In this document: positions 5,068 through 12,947 of the stretch, in pieces
Layout of the letters: every line of letters starts with the position of its first letter
Numbering within the stretch: position 1 is the stretch's first letter
Source: an uncultured Collinsella sp.
Lineage (GTDB): Bacteria; Actinomycetota; Coriobacteriia; Coriobacteriales; Coriobacteriaceae
Length of the DNA stretch: 21,193 bases
Assembly (NCBI GenBank): GCA_900759045.1
Contig: CAAETU010000023.1
Coordinates: forward strand, 1-21,193
Direction of reading: 5' to 3'
Notes under the pieces: model-generated
What the model was told of the DNA's origin: nothing
The model's input: the letters and a program-made list of their open reading frames with translations, nothing else
Databases searched by the model: none
Made by a program: the position numbers and the translations under genes

Positions 5068-5787
5068 TTAGGCTTCCTTGCTGGGAAGCACCAGCAGGCG
5101 GTGGCAATACGGGCAGTGCGCGATCTCGCTACCGTCGTGGTTGAGGTCGCTCATGGACGATGCCTGCAGTGCGGTGTGGCAGATGGTGGGAATGTTACCC
5201 TTGATGGTCTCGACGGCCAGGCCGCGGAACTGCTTGAGCAGGCGCTCGTAGTCGGTGAGCACGTCGGTCGGCAGCGTGGCGGCAAGCGCAGTGCGCTCCT
5301 TGGTGGCGGCGTCAATCTGGGCCTGGAGGTCGGCGGCCTTGGCGCGGGCGGCCTTGGTGTCGGCCTTCACGCCCTCCTCGAACTTGGCGATGATGGCCTG
5401 TGCGCGGGTCTCGCGGTCGAGTGCCTCCTTGTGGGCGACGACGACGTCCTTGCGGGTGTGCTCGATTTTATCCAGACGCTTGGCCAGAGTGGCGAGCTCG
5501 TTCTCCAGATCCTGAACCTCGCGGTAGTCAGAGCCGTCAACGTGGCGTTTCTTGGCGGCCTCGATGGCGTTATTGGTCTGAATCTCGGTGGTGTTGAGAT
5601 CGTCGAGCTCAATATCCAGGTCCTTGCGCTGGGCATAGAGCTTGGTCATCTCGGCCTTGAGCTTAACGTAGGTCTTACGCTTGGAAGCGAGCTCCTTGAA
5701 CTCCGGCATATTGGCAAGTTCGCTTTTGTTGCGGGCGAGCTCCAAATCGATCTGTTGCAGCTTGAGTAGCGTAGCGCCGGCGCTCAT
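5068..5787 (-). CDS. Coiled-coil protein with a degenerate C-terminal zinc ribbon
   Basis: The 239-residue product has a long antiparallel coiled coil (about residues 5-185) and a short C-terminal ribbon-like tail. It matches the conserved zinc-ribbon/coiled-coil family often encoded beside Nif3-like genes; the function is not established, and nucleic-acid or chaperone-like roles have been suggested for relatives. The ribbon normally has two CxxC knuckles. Here the second is intact (Cys225-Cys228 in HCPYCHR), but the first keeps only Cys203 (PTICHTAL), so metal binding may be altered or use the adjacent His. The start is Met at 5787, preceded by AAAGGAG and overlapping the upstream stop as ATGA. 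An in-frame ATG at 5823 would overlap that gene by 40 bases and is less likely. Confidence 0.82.
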   Translation of the reverse strand: MSAGATLLKLQQIDLELARNKSELANMPEFKELASKRKTYVKLKAEMTKLYAQRKDLDIELDDLNTTEIQTNNAIEAAKKRHVDGSDYREVQDLENELATLAKRLDKIEHTRKDVVVAHKEALDRETRAQAIIAKFEEGVKADTKAARAKAADLQAQIDAATKERTALAATLPTDVLTDYERLLKQFRGLAVETIKGNIPTICHTALQASSMSDLNHDGSEIAHCPYCHRLLVLPSKEA

Positions 5788-6593
5788 AAGTTCTCTCCTT
5801 TTGTCACAGTCCACCATTGGCAAGGGTTCAGTATTTTAATCGCATGACGGGGGTCGACCCCGGCGTCAACTGCAGAGTTCATCAATATATCAACGAACGG
5901 CTCCTCGGAGCGGTCGTGGCCGAGCAGGATGATGCCCAGACCGCGCAGAGCTAGGTCCTGCGCCACGTGATAGCCCGCCTCGCCCGTTACGATGACATCC
6001 GCACCGGCGGCGATGGCAAGCTCGCCAAAGTCGCCGAGGGAGCCGCCCAAAATGGCGACGGTGCGGCACGGGTGATCGGCCTCGCCCCACACGCGTGGGT
6101 CGCTGCCAAAGGCCGTGGCGGCACGGTTGGCGAGATCGCGCAGGTTGCAGGCGTCGTGGAGGGTCGAGAATGCGCCCAGACCGGTGAGCTCAGGCTCGTC
6201 CACATGCTCCAGCGAGCTCATGGGCTCAGTGCCCAGCAACACACTCAGGCGAACACGCGCTTCGTGCGAGCGGTCCAGGTTGGTGTGAAGCGAGATGATG
6301 CTCACGCCGCAACGAGCTGCCTCGTAGAGCGCCGCGCTACACTGGGGGCGCGTCGCGCTAGGCGGACAAAACGCCTCGGGCGCCTTGATGTAGACGGGAT
6401 GATGCGTGAGCAAAACGTTGGCACCGGCCTCCAAAGCGCGCTGCACGTTGGCTCTCGTGGCGTCGAGTGCGCAGGCAACGCCGCGAATCTCGTCATCGGG
6501 GTCGCCAACGGATAAGCCTACGTGGTCCCAGGGTTCGGCGTCCGTCTTGGGGTAGCGCGCCAGCAGGGCACGTTCAAGCTCGGAGACGATCAT
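5784..6593 (-). CDS. Nif3-like dinuclear metal centre protein (YqfO/YbgI family)
   Basis: This 269-residue protein belongs to the Nif3/DUF34 family, ring-shaped metal-binding proteins long labelled GTP cyclohydrolase I type 2 homologues, whose physiological role is still debated. Metal-ligand motifs are present: WDHVGLSVG (22-30), the double His in LTHHPVY (62-68), SLHTNLD (101-107) and GHDRSEEP near the C-terminus (H226, E230). It is the short form, without the PII-like insertion found in longer YqfO proteins. ATG 6593 overlaps the stop of the upstream cysteine desulfurase (ATGA), and its own stop overlaps the next start the same way. The three genes therefore look translationally coupled, which fits a role in metal or cofactor homeostasis but does not prove it. 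Confidence 0.92.
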   Translation of the reverse strand: MIVSELERALLARYPKTDAEPWDHVGLSVGDPDDEIRGVACALDATRANVQRALEAGANVLLTHHPVYIKAPEAFCPPSATRPQCSAALYEAARCGVSIISLHTNLDRSHEARVRLSVLLGTEPMSSLEHVDEPELTGLGAFSTLHDACNLRDLANRAATAFGSDPRVWGEADHPCRTVAILGGSLGDFGELAIAAGADVIVTGEAGYHVAQDLALRGLGIILLGHDRSEEPFVDILMNSAVDAGVDPRHAIKILNPCQWWTVTKGENL

Positions 6594-7768
6594 GCGGCAC
6601 CTACGATCGAGAGCAGCGTCTGGGCAAAGTCGTCCAGATCTCCCGGATTCACGCGGTCATCGAAGGAAATGCGCAGTGCACCCAATGCCTGCTCGCGACC
6701 AATGCCCATCGCACTCAAAACGTGGCTGGGGTCCATGCTGCCACTCGAGCAGGCAGAGCCGGCCGAAACCTCAAAGCCGGCGGCGTCGAGCTTGATGATG
6801 AGCTCCTCGGAGTCCATGCCGTCAACGTAGATCGAAACCATGCCGGGCAGACGGTCGGCCTGGGCGTAGTCACCCATGGTGGCATGAATGTGCGGATGGG
6901 CCGTAAGCGTGGCGTAGAGCTTATCGGAAAGGGCTTGCAGCTTCTCGCGCTCGTGAGCGACACGGGGCGCCAACGTGCGGGCGGCAGCGGCAAAAGCCAG
7001 CTGCGTGCGCAGGTCCTGCGTACCGGCGCGACGGCCGGCTTCCTGTCCACCGCCAAAGATGCGTGGACGCAGCGGCGTGCGGTTCTTAAGGTAGAGCGCG
7101 CCGGATGCCACAGGGCCGCCGATCTTGTGCGCGGCAACGGTCATGGCATCGACGCCCAGCTCGGTGACATCGAGCGGAATATGCAAGTAGCCCTGGATGG
7201 CATCGGTGTGGAACAGGGCACCTGCGGTGTGCGCAGCCGCGGCAAGCTCGCGGATAGGCTGCACCACACCGGTCTCGTTATTGGCGACCATAATGCTCAC
7301 GAGCGCGACGTCGTCGCCGAGCAGATCAACAAGCGTGGCAGGCTCAATGTAGCCCGCGCGGCAGGGCTGCACCAGGTCGACGGTAAAGCCGGTGGCACGC
7401 AGCAGCGGCAGGTTGTCCAGGATCGAATCGTGCTCGATGGCAGATACGATCACGCGGTTACGCTTGCGGTCGCGCTGACGAGCGCCCTCGGCAAGACCGA
7501 GGAGCGCCAGCTGGTTGGCCTCGGTGCCGCCGTTGGTAAGGATGATCTCGGACGGGCGAACGCGTGCGCCAAAGCTACGGGCGATCTCGCGACGAGCGAC
7601 TTCCAGACGCGCGGCGGCCTTGCGGCCGAGCGAGTGCAGCGAGTTGGGGTTGACGCCCGCAAGCTCGCTATCGTCGTACTCACGCTGCGCAAGGAGCGCC
7701 TCGGCGCGCATGGGCGTCGAGGCGGCATAGTCAAGATTCACGGGTATGCGGTTTTGCCCTGCGGTCAT
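6590..7768 (-). CDS. Cysteine desulfurase (NifS/IscS-type, PLP-dependent)
   Basis: This 392-residue enzyme would remove sulfur from L-cysteine as a protein-bound persulfide for Fe-S clusters or thio-modification of tRNA. Visible motifs are NGGTEANQLAL (79-89), EHDS with the PLP-stacking His113, NNETG (163-167), HTDAIQG with Asp189, the PLP lysine K215 in AAHKIGGP, GGGQEAGRRAGT (239-250) and the catalytic Cys340 in SAGSACSSG. The short loop around that Cys leaves class I (IscS/NifS) or a tRNA-thiolation enzyme as possibilities. No iscU or mnmA lies in the window, so the sulfur acceptor is unknown. The start at 7768 lies 6 bases after the rpe stop, with its AGGAGG Shine-Dalgarno sequence inside the rpe end. 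Confidence 0.93.
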   Translation of the reverse strand: MTAGQNRIPVNLDYAASTPMRAEALLAQREYDDSELAGVNPNSLHSLGRKAAARLEVARREIARSFGARVRPSEIILTNGGTEANQLALLGLAEGARQRDRKRNRVIVSAIEHDSILDNLPLLRATGFTVDLVQPCRAGYIEPATLVDLLGDDVALVSIMVANNETGVVQPIRELAAAAHTAGALFHTDAIQGYLHIPLDVTELGVDAMTVAAHKIGGPVASGALYLKNRTPLRPRIFGGGQEAGRRAGTQDLRTQLAFAAAARTLAPRVAHEREKLQALSDKLYATLTAHPHIHATMGDYAQADRLPGMVSIYVDGMDSEELIIKLDAAGFEVSAGSACSSGSMDPSHVLSAMGIGREQALGALRISFDDRVNPGDLDDFAQTLLSIVGAA

Positions 7769-7774
7769 AAGGAT

Positions 7775-8446
7775 TTATGCCTCCTGTGCAGCCTCATTGC
7801 CCAGCTTCTGCAGCAGCGCAACTTCGGCGGCGGGATCTTCGGACTTAAATACGGCGGAGCCGGCTACGAGTACGTTGGCACCGGCCTTGACGACTTCGGC
7901 AATGTTCTTGGAAGAAATGCCGCCGTCGACCTCGATAAGGGGCGAAACGCCGTAACGCTCGCACATGGCCTTAAGCTCGTGGAGTTTGGCAATGGTACCG
8001 GGGATAAAACTCTGGCCGCCAAAGCCAGGGTTCACGCTCATCAGCAGCACCATATCGACGACGTCGATGATGCTCTCGAGTACGCAGACAGGCGTTGCGG
8101 GGTTGAGCACCACGCCGGCCTTGACGCCGCGCTGCTGCAGATGGGTGAGCGTGCGGTGCAGGTGCGTGGAGGCCTCGTAGTGAACGGTGATCATATCGGC
8201 GCCAGCATCGGCGTACCAATCGACGGTCTCGTCGGGGTTCGACACCATGAGGTGCGCGTCGACCGGCACGTCGGTGGAGCGCTTGACGGCCTTGAGGATA
8301 TCAACGCCAAAGGTGAGGTTGCCGGTAAAGTGACCGTCCATCACGTCGAAGTGCACAAAGTCGGCACCGGCGATCTTGTCGAGGTCGCCCTTGAGGTTGG
8401 CCATGTCGGCCGAAAGAATCGAAGGAGCGATTTTAATAGAACCCAT
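7775..8446 (-). CDS. rpe: Ribulose-phosphate 3-epimerase
   Basis: This 223-residue TIM-barrel enzyme interconverts ribulose-5-phosphate and xylulose-5-phosphate in the pentose phosphate pathway. It has IAPSILSAD (6-14), the metal/catalytic HFDVMDGHF (32-40), DAHLMVSNP (63-71), MSVNPGFGGQSF (136-147), and VDGGIS with catalytic Asp174. Length and order of motifs are normal for the family. In the region usually written DGHFVPN this copy reads DGHFTGN, a mild change. It starts 18 bases after the gpsA stop with AAAGG upstream. Its neighbours on both sides are core metabolic genes in one run. Confidence 0.96.
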   Translation of the reverse strand: MGSIKIAPSILSADMANLKGDLDKIAGADFVHFDVMDGHFTGNLTFGVDILKAVKRSTDVPVDAHLMVSNPDETVDWYADAGADMITVHYEASTHLHRTLTHLQQRGVKAGVVLNPATPVCVLESIIDVVDMVLLMSVNPGFGGQSFIPGTIAKLHELKAMCERYGVSPLIEVDGGISSKNIAEVVKAGANVLVAGSAVFKSEDPAAEVALLQKLGNEAAQEA

Positions 8447-8464
8447 GGTAGTAGCCTTTCTGCG

Positions 8465-9472
8465 CTAGTCGGTGAGTCCGTAGAACTCTTGAGAGGGGAC
8501 GCGGTCGGTAAGGATCTCGAGCGCCCTATCCAAAGTAACACCGTTGTAGAGCGTTTGCTCCACGGCAAAGGTGAGCGGAATGTCTACGCCCAGTGAACGG
8601 GCGAGCTCGCTGACGCTGCGGGCCGCGACGGAGCCCTCGACCACCATGTGCGTGCGGGTCTGGTACTCGTCGAGCGACACGCCGTGGGCAAATTCGTAGC
8701 CAAAGGTGCGGTTGCGTGAATGCTCCGAGGTGCAGGTGGCGATGAGGTCGCCCATGCCGGCAAGGCCCATGCAAGTCATGGCCTGCCCACCGCGGGCGTG
8801 CACCAGTCGACTGATCTCGGCCAAGCCGCGCGTCATGATAAGGGCGAGCGTGTTGTCGCCCGCGCCGGTACCGGCGGAAATGCCGCACACGATGGCGATG
8901 ACGTTTTTCATGGCGCCGCATACTTCGACGCCGGTCATGTCCTGCGACAGGTAGATGCGAAAGGCCGTAGATAGGAGCAGGTCCTTAAAGGTCTCCCCTA
9001 CCTGCGCGTCTTTGCTGGCGATGACGGCGGCAGAAAGTCCGCCGCGGCAGATCTCCTCGGCATGGTTGGGACCGGAGAGCGCCGCCACGCGTGTCTCGTT
9101 GCCGATCTCGCTGGCAATGACCTCGCTCATGAGCAGGCCAGACTCGGGCTCAATGCCCTTGGTGAGGCAGAGCACCGGGGCGTCGGCAACGATGAAGGGC
9201 GCCGCCTGATGGCAAACGCTGCGCAGGTGCGTGGAGGGCACGGCAAAGATAATGGCGTCGGCGCCGTCGAGCGCCTGCGCCAGGTCCGTCGTGGCGACGA
9301 CGTTGCCGGGCAGCTCGTAGTCCACCAGATACCGGGGATTGCGGTGCTCGCCATTGATGCCGGCGGCCGTCTGCTCGCTATGGGCCCACATGGTCACGCG
9401 CTCGGCTCGCGCGGCGGCAAGGCCGGCGACGGCGGTTCCCCAGGAGCCGGAGCCAATCAGCGCAACATTCAT
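8465..9472 (-). CDS. gpsA: Glycerol-3-phosphate dehydrogenase [NAD(P)+]
   Basis: This 335-residue cytoplasmic enzyme makes sn-glycerol-3-phosphate from dihydroxyacetone phosphate, the backbone for the phospholipids acylated by PlsY. The Rossmann motif is GSGSWGT (7-13), followed by FAVPSTHLR (76-84), LTKGIE with Lys105, LSGPNHAEE (132-140), the catalytic lysine K189 in CGAMKNVIAI and GLAGMGDLIATC plus HSRNR in the C-terminal domain. All signature residues are present. The gene begins 9 bases after the plsY stop with GTAGGAG upstream, so the two successive steps of lipid synthesis are encoded together. Confidence 0.97.
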   Translation of the reverse strand: MNVALIGSGSWGTAVAGLAAARAERVTMWAHSEQTAAGINGEHRNPRYLVDYELPGNVVATTDLAQALDGADAIIFAVPSTHLRSVCHQAAPFIVADAPVLCLTKGIEPESGLLMSEVIASEIGNETRVAALSGPNHAEEICRGGLSAAVIASKDAQVGETFKDLLLSTAFRIYLSQDMTGVEVCGAMKNVIAIVCGISAGTGAGDNTLALIMTRGLAEISRLVHARGGQAMTCMGLAGMGDLIATCTSEHSRNRTFGYEFAHGVSLDEYQTRTHMVVEGSVAARSVSELARSLGVDIPLTFAVEQTLYNGVTLDRALEILTDRVPSQEFYGLTD

Positions 9473-9481
9473 GACTCTCTC

Positions 9482-10165
9482 CTACTTATCGTCGGGCTCG
9501 GTGACGCGCTTGGTAAACGAGAGCTTGGACTCCTTACCCGTCATGAGCTTTTTGATGTTCGCGTGATGGGCCCACACCACGGTGATGCCGATCAGCGCCA
9601 TGCAAAACTTAAGTCCCAGGCTGCCGTACGGAAAGACCGCGCAGACGGCGATGGGAAGACCGATGGCCGCGGCAAGCGAGCCTACCGACACAAACTTGGT
9701 GATGGCGACGGCCACGATAAACATGCCCAGCAGCGAAAGTCCGATGGGCCAGTACCAGGCAAGGATGACGCCCAGGCCCACGGCAATACCCTTGCCGCCA
9801 TGGAAGTTGAGGTAGGGCGAGAAGATGTGGCCCCATACCGCTGCCAGGCAGATGACGCCGAGCATCCAATCGCCGGGGGCTCCAGGCGCCATGATGCTCA
9901 CAGGGAAGCCATAGCCCACACTCGCGATGAGCGGACGGGCGATAAGAACGCAGACGGCACCCTTCAGGCAGTCGAGCAGCAGCGTGAGCGCCGCGACCTT
10001 GGGGCCGGCCACGCGCAGCGCGTTGGTGGTGCCGATGTTGCCGGAGCCCGCCTTGCGAATGTCGGTGTGGTTGAACACGCGGCCCAGGATCAGGCCAAAC
10101 GGAATCGCTCCGATAAAGAACGAGACCACGGCGCAGATGGCGGTCAGCAGAATCGGATTATGCAT
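9482..10165 (-). CDS. plsY: Acyl-phosphate:glycerol-3-phosphate acyltransferase
   Basis: This 227-residue polytopic membrane enzyme transfers an acyl group from acyl-phosphate to glycerol-3-phosphate, the first acylation step in phospholipid synthesis. Family motifs are SGNIGTTN (41-48), GHIFSPYLNFHGGKG (112-126) and WAHHANIKKLMTGKE (198-212), set among about five hydrophobic helices. I chose ATG 10165 (MHNPILL) because AAGGAG lies 8 bases upstream and family proteins start here. It overlaps the der stop by 8 bases. A longer frame from 10270 would run well into der and has a non-homologous arginine-rich extension. The C-terminus (LSFTKRVTEPDDK) is charged and cytoplasmic. Confidence 0.95.
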   Translation of the reverse strand: MHNPILLTAICAVVSFFIGAIPFGLILGRVFNHTDIRKAGSGNIGTTNALRVAGPKVAALTLLLDCLKGAVCVLIARPLIASVGYGFPVSIMAPGAPGDWMLGVICLAAVWGHIFSPYLNFHGGKGIAVGLGVILAWYWPIGLSLLGMFIVAVAITKFVSVGSLAAAIGLPIAVCAVFPYGSLGLKFCMALIGITVVWAHHANIKKLMTGKESKLSFTKRVTEPDDK

Positions 10166-11492
10166 CCTTTTGCTCCTTCTTCCTAAAGAAGAGTCGAATG
10201 GGCGTGCCAGAAAAATCGAAGGTCGAGCGCATACGGTTCTCGACGTAGCGCTGGTAGGTGTCGTTGACAAGGTCGCTGTGGTTGACGAAGAACGTGAACG
10301 TCGGCGGGTTGACGCCCGTCTGGGTCACGTAGTGCATGCGCAGGCGGCGCTTGCCGTCCACCACGGTGTGGCCGAACTCGCGCAGGTCGGTGAGGAACGT
10401 GTTAAGGCGCGAGGTGCTGATCTTTTGCGAACGCGTCTTCTCGGCGGCGTCGACCATCGCCCAGATCTTCTCGACACTGCGGCCGGTCAGGGCTGAGATG
10501 CGCAGGTACTGGGCCCAGGGAGCCATAACGCCCAGACGGCGGTCGACGGTCTCCATGCAGGCCTCGCGCTTGCGGTCATCATCGAGCAGATCCCACTTGT
10601 TGAGCAGCACCACGATGGCGCAGCCGCGCTCGATGGCCAAGCCCATGACCTTCTGGTCCTGCTCGGTAACGCCCACGGAGGCGTCGACGACGAGCAGCGC
10701 CACGTCGGCGCGGTCGATGGCGCGCAGGCCGCGGACCATGGAGTAGTACTCGATGTTCTCGTACACGGTGCTCTTCTTGCGAATGCCTGCGGTGTCGACC
10801 ATGCGGTAGTGCTTGCCGTTGCGTTCGACGACGGTGTCGATGGCGTCGCGCGTGGTGCCGGCGATGTTGGACACGATGGAGCGGTCGGCGCCCAGGATGC
10901 GGTTGAACAGCGAGGACTTACCGGCGTTGGGGCGGCCGATGATGGCCACATTCAGCGCATCGGGGAACGCGTCGGCGACCTCGTCCTCCTCCTCGGGCAA
11001 CAGGGCTACGATGTCGTCGAGCAGGTCGCCCGTGCCGTGGCCGTGCAGGGCCGAGAGCGGCGTGGGCTCGCCGATGCCGAGCGAATAGAACTCCCAAATG
11101 TTGTCATTCTCGCGATCGGGGTTGTCGAGCTTGTTCACCAGCAGAAAGACCGGCTTGTCGCAGCGCTTGAGCATGCGAGCGACCGACTCGTCCTCCTCGG
11201 TGACGCCGGTGCGGCCGTCGACCACAAACAGGATGACGGCGGCTTCCTCGGCGGCGGCGAGGGCCTGGTCGCGGATGGACGTGGCAAAGACGTCGTCGCT
11301 CTTGAGCGGCTCGATACCGCCCGTGTCGACGATGGTGAACTCGCGGCCGTTCCAATCGGCCGTGTGATACGAGCGGTCGCGCGTGACGCCGCGGGACTCG
11401 TGGACGATGGCGTCCGAGGTCTGGGCCAGGCGATTAACGAGCGTGGACTTGCCCACGTTGGGGCGTCCGACGACGGCGACGATAGGTTTCAT
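10158..11492 (-). CDS. der: Ribosome-assembly GTPase Der (EngA)
   Basis: This 444-residue protein has two tandem GTPase domains and a KH-like C-terminal domain, the hallmark of Der, which acts in 50S ribosomal subunit maturation. Domain 1 has GRPNVGKS (9-16), DTGG (56-59) and NKLD (120-123). Domain 2 has GRPNAGKS (186-193), DTAG (233-236) and NKWD (298-301). The KH-like part covers about 350-444. The start at ATG 11492 has AAAGGAGA upstream and begins MKPIVAVVG as in the family. The open frame continues upstream to 11663 but that extension overlaps the DUF512 gene and is not family-like. It sits 10 bases after the DUF512 gene, a pairing common in Gram-positive genomes. Confidence 0.97.
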   Translation of the reverse strand: MKPIVAVVGRPNVGKSTLVNRLAQTSDAIVHESRGVTRDRSYHTADWNGREFTIVDTGGIEPLKSDDVFATSIRDQALAAAEEAAVILFVVDGRTGVTEEDESVARMLKRCDKPVFLLVNKLDNPDRENDNIWEFYSLGIGEPTPLSALHGHGTGDLLDDIVALLPEEEDEVADAFPDALNVAIIGRPNAGKSSLFNRILGADRSIVSNIAGTTRDAIDTVVERNGKHYRMVDTAGIRKKSTVYENIEYYSMVRGLRAIDRADVALLVVDASVGVTEQDQKVMGLAIERGCAIVVLLNKWDLLDDDRKREACMETVDRRLGVMAPWAQYLRISALTGRSVEKIWAMVDAAEKTRSQKISTSRLNTFLTDLREFGHTVVDGKRRLRMHYVTQTGVNPPTFTFFVNHSDLVNDTYQRYVENRMRSTFDFSGTPIRLFFRKKEQKDA

Positions 11493-11502
11493 CTGCTCTC
11501 CT

Positions 11503-12945
11503 TTAATGGGTAGGGTCAGCGGGAATAGTTGAATTGGCGGGCGTTGTGCCAAGGATGTGCTCCAGGGTATCGAGCAGCTCATGCGGCATGGTCGATACCA
11601 CATGAACCTCGGCGCCGCGACCGGTAAGGCTTGCGAGTAATTCGTCACGATGATACTCGTCAAGGGTCATACCATCGGCGTTGAACATGAGCTTAGGCAC
11701 AAAGAGCATAACCCCCGACAGGTCTTGCGGCAGCTGCTCCAAGATGTCGCAGGCGACGATGAGGCCGGTCACGTCCACGTTGCCGCCAAAGTAACGGTTT
11801 TTGATGGCAGTGACGGTACCGGCAAGGCCCTGTGGCGATTCCACAAAACGCGCCACCGTATCGCGCGCGCTGGCGCCCGAGAGGCACAGCAGGTGCTGGC
11901 CACGGGCGGCGATTGCCTCGCGGACGCGGGCCAGTCGCTCGGCGTCGGCGGCAAGCACGTCGTCGGTCTCGTCCAGATATGAGCGGATCATGCCGATGCC
12001 GTCGTAGTACTGCGGGTAACCGTCGTAAAAGTCCGCCTCGGGAGGATCGATGCCGGCGTCCAGATAGAACTCGTCGCTCATCTGGAAGGTGTGGCGGCCA
12101 AAGCGTTCGTAGGCACGATCCTGGTAGGGACGGATCACGGCAATAGTCTCGCGCGCCAGCTCGGGCTTGTCGCTGTATGACCAGGTAAAGCGATTCTGGT
12201 GCTTGGTAAAGCCCAGCGGCACGATGCCCAGGCTCGTGATCTGCTCGTGCTCCTCGCAAAAGCGCAGGGTCTTTTGCAGCTCCTCGCCGTCGTTCATGCC
12301 GGGACACAGTACGATCTGCGCGTGAATCTCGATGCCGGCGGCCATGATGGCCTCGAGCACGTCCATGCCGCGCTGGGCGTTGCGGCCCATCATGCGGCGG
12401 CGGACATCGGGGCTCACGGCGTGGACCGACACGTTCATGGGGCTCATGTTGCGTTGGATGACGTTTTGAACATCTTCGTCGGTGAGGTTCGTGAGCGTGA
12501 CAAAGTTGCCCTGCAAAAAGCTCAGGCGATAGTCGTCGTCGCGGATATAGAGCGTGGAGCGACCGCCCTTGGGCAGCATGGTCATAAAGCAGAACACGCA
12601 GGCGTTTACGCAGGTACGCATGCCATCGAAGATGGGGCCATCGAACTCAAGGCCCCAGTCCTCGCCGGGAAAGCGGTCAAGCTCGACGGGGGTGACGGTG
12701 CCGTCGCGCGGATCGAAAACCTCCAGCTCGACGGTGTCGTCATCTGCCTCCCATAGCCACACGATCATATCGGTCAGTTGCTCGCCGTTGACCGTGAGCA
12801 CGCGCATGCCCGGCTCGATACCCACATCCCATGCGGGCGATTCGGGGCGCACGTTTTTAACGAGCGCGCCCTCACCCGGCTCGGGGTCGCGGCTGCGCCC
12901 GTAATCGGCCACCTCGGCGGCGTATGCGGGTACGGTCTGGTCCAT
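11503..12945 (-). CDS. DUF512 radical-SAM-like protein with N-terminal PDZ domain
   Basis: The 480-residue product has a PDZ-like domain (about 25-95, with SPAWDVGIEPGMRVLTVNGE). A radical-SAM-type region follows with Cys112, Cys116 and Cys119 (CVNACVFCF, the CxxxCxxC Fe-S pattern), and then the C-terminal DUF512 domain (about 280-465, including SDEFYLDAGIDPPEADFYDG). Its biochemical function is unknown. The family is repeatedly found next to der, as here, suggesting a link to ribosome assembly or Fe-S chemistry, but that is inference. ATG 12945 follows the ispH stop by 2 bases; a long frame upstream to 13110 lies within ispH and is arginine-rich shadow sequence. The only Shine-Dalgarno candidate (AAGGAG) is about 12 bases away, so initiation probably relies on coupling to ispH. 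Confidence 0.93.
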   Translation of the reverse strand: MDQTVPAYAAEVADYGRSRDPEPGEGALVKNVRPESPAWDVGIEPGMRVLTVNGEQLTDMIVWLWEADDDTVELEVFDPRDGTVTPVELDRFPGEDWGLEFDGPIFDGMRTCVNACVFCFMTMLPKGGRSTLYIRDDDYRLSFLQGNFVTLTNLTDEDVQNVIQRNMSPMNVSVHAVSPDVRRRMMGRNAQRGMDVLEAIMAAGIEIHAQIVLCPGMNDGEELQKTLRFCEEHEQITSLGIVPLGFTKHQNRFTWSYSDKPELARETIAVIRPYQDRAYERFGRHTFQMSDEFYLDAGIDPPEADFYDGYPQYYDGIGMIRSYLDETDDVLAADAERLARVREAIAARGQHLLCLSGASARDTVARFVESPQGLAGTVTAIKNRYFGGNVDVTGLIVACDILEQLPQDLSGVMLFVPKLMFNADGMTLDEYHRDELLASLTGRGAEVHVVSTMPHELLDTLEHILGTTPANSTIPADPTH

Positions 12946-12947
12946 GA

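Noticed and set aside
6467..8596. A 709-codon open frame on the + strand
   Set aside because: It is antisense to three well-identified genes (Nif3-like, cysteine desulfurase, rpe), has no ribosome site and encodes low-complexity Gly/Val/His/Arg-rich sequence typical of shadows in GC-rich DNA.
9062..10186. Long + strand open frame opposite gpsA and plsY
   Set aside because: Antisense to gpsA and plsY, both with intact motifs; its translation is rich in Asp, His, Arg and Gly with no domain pattern.
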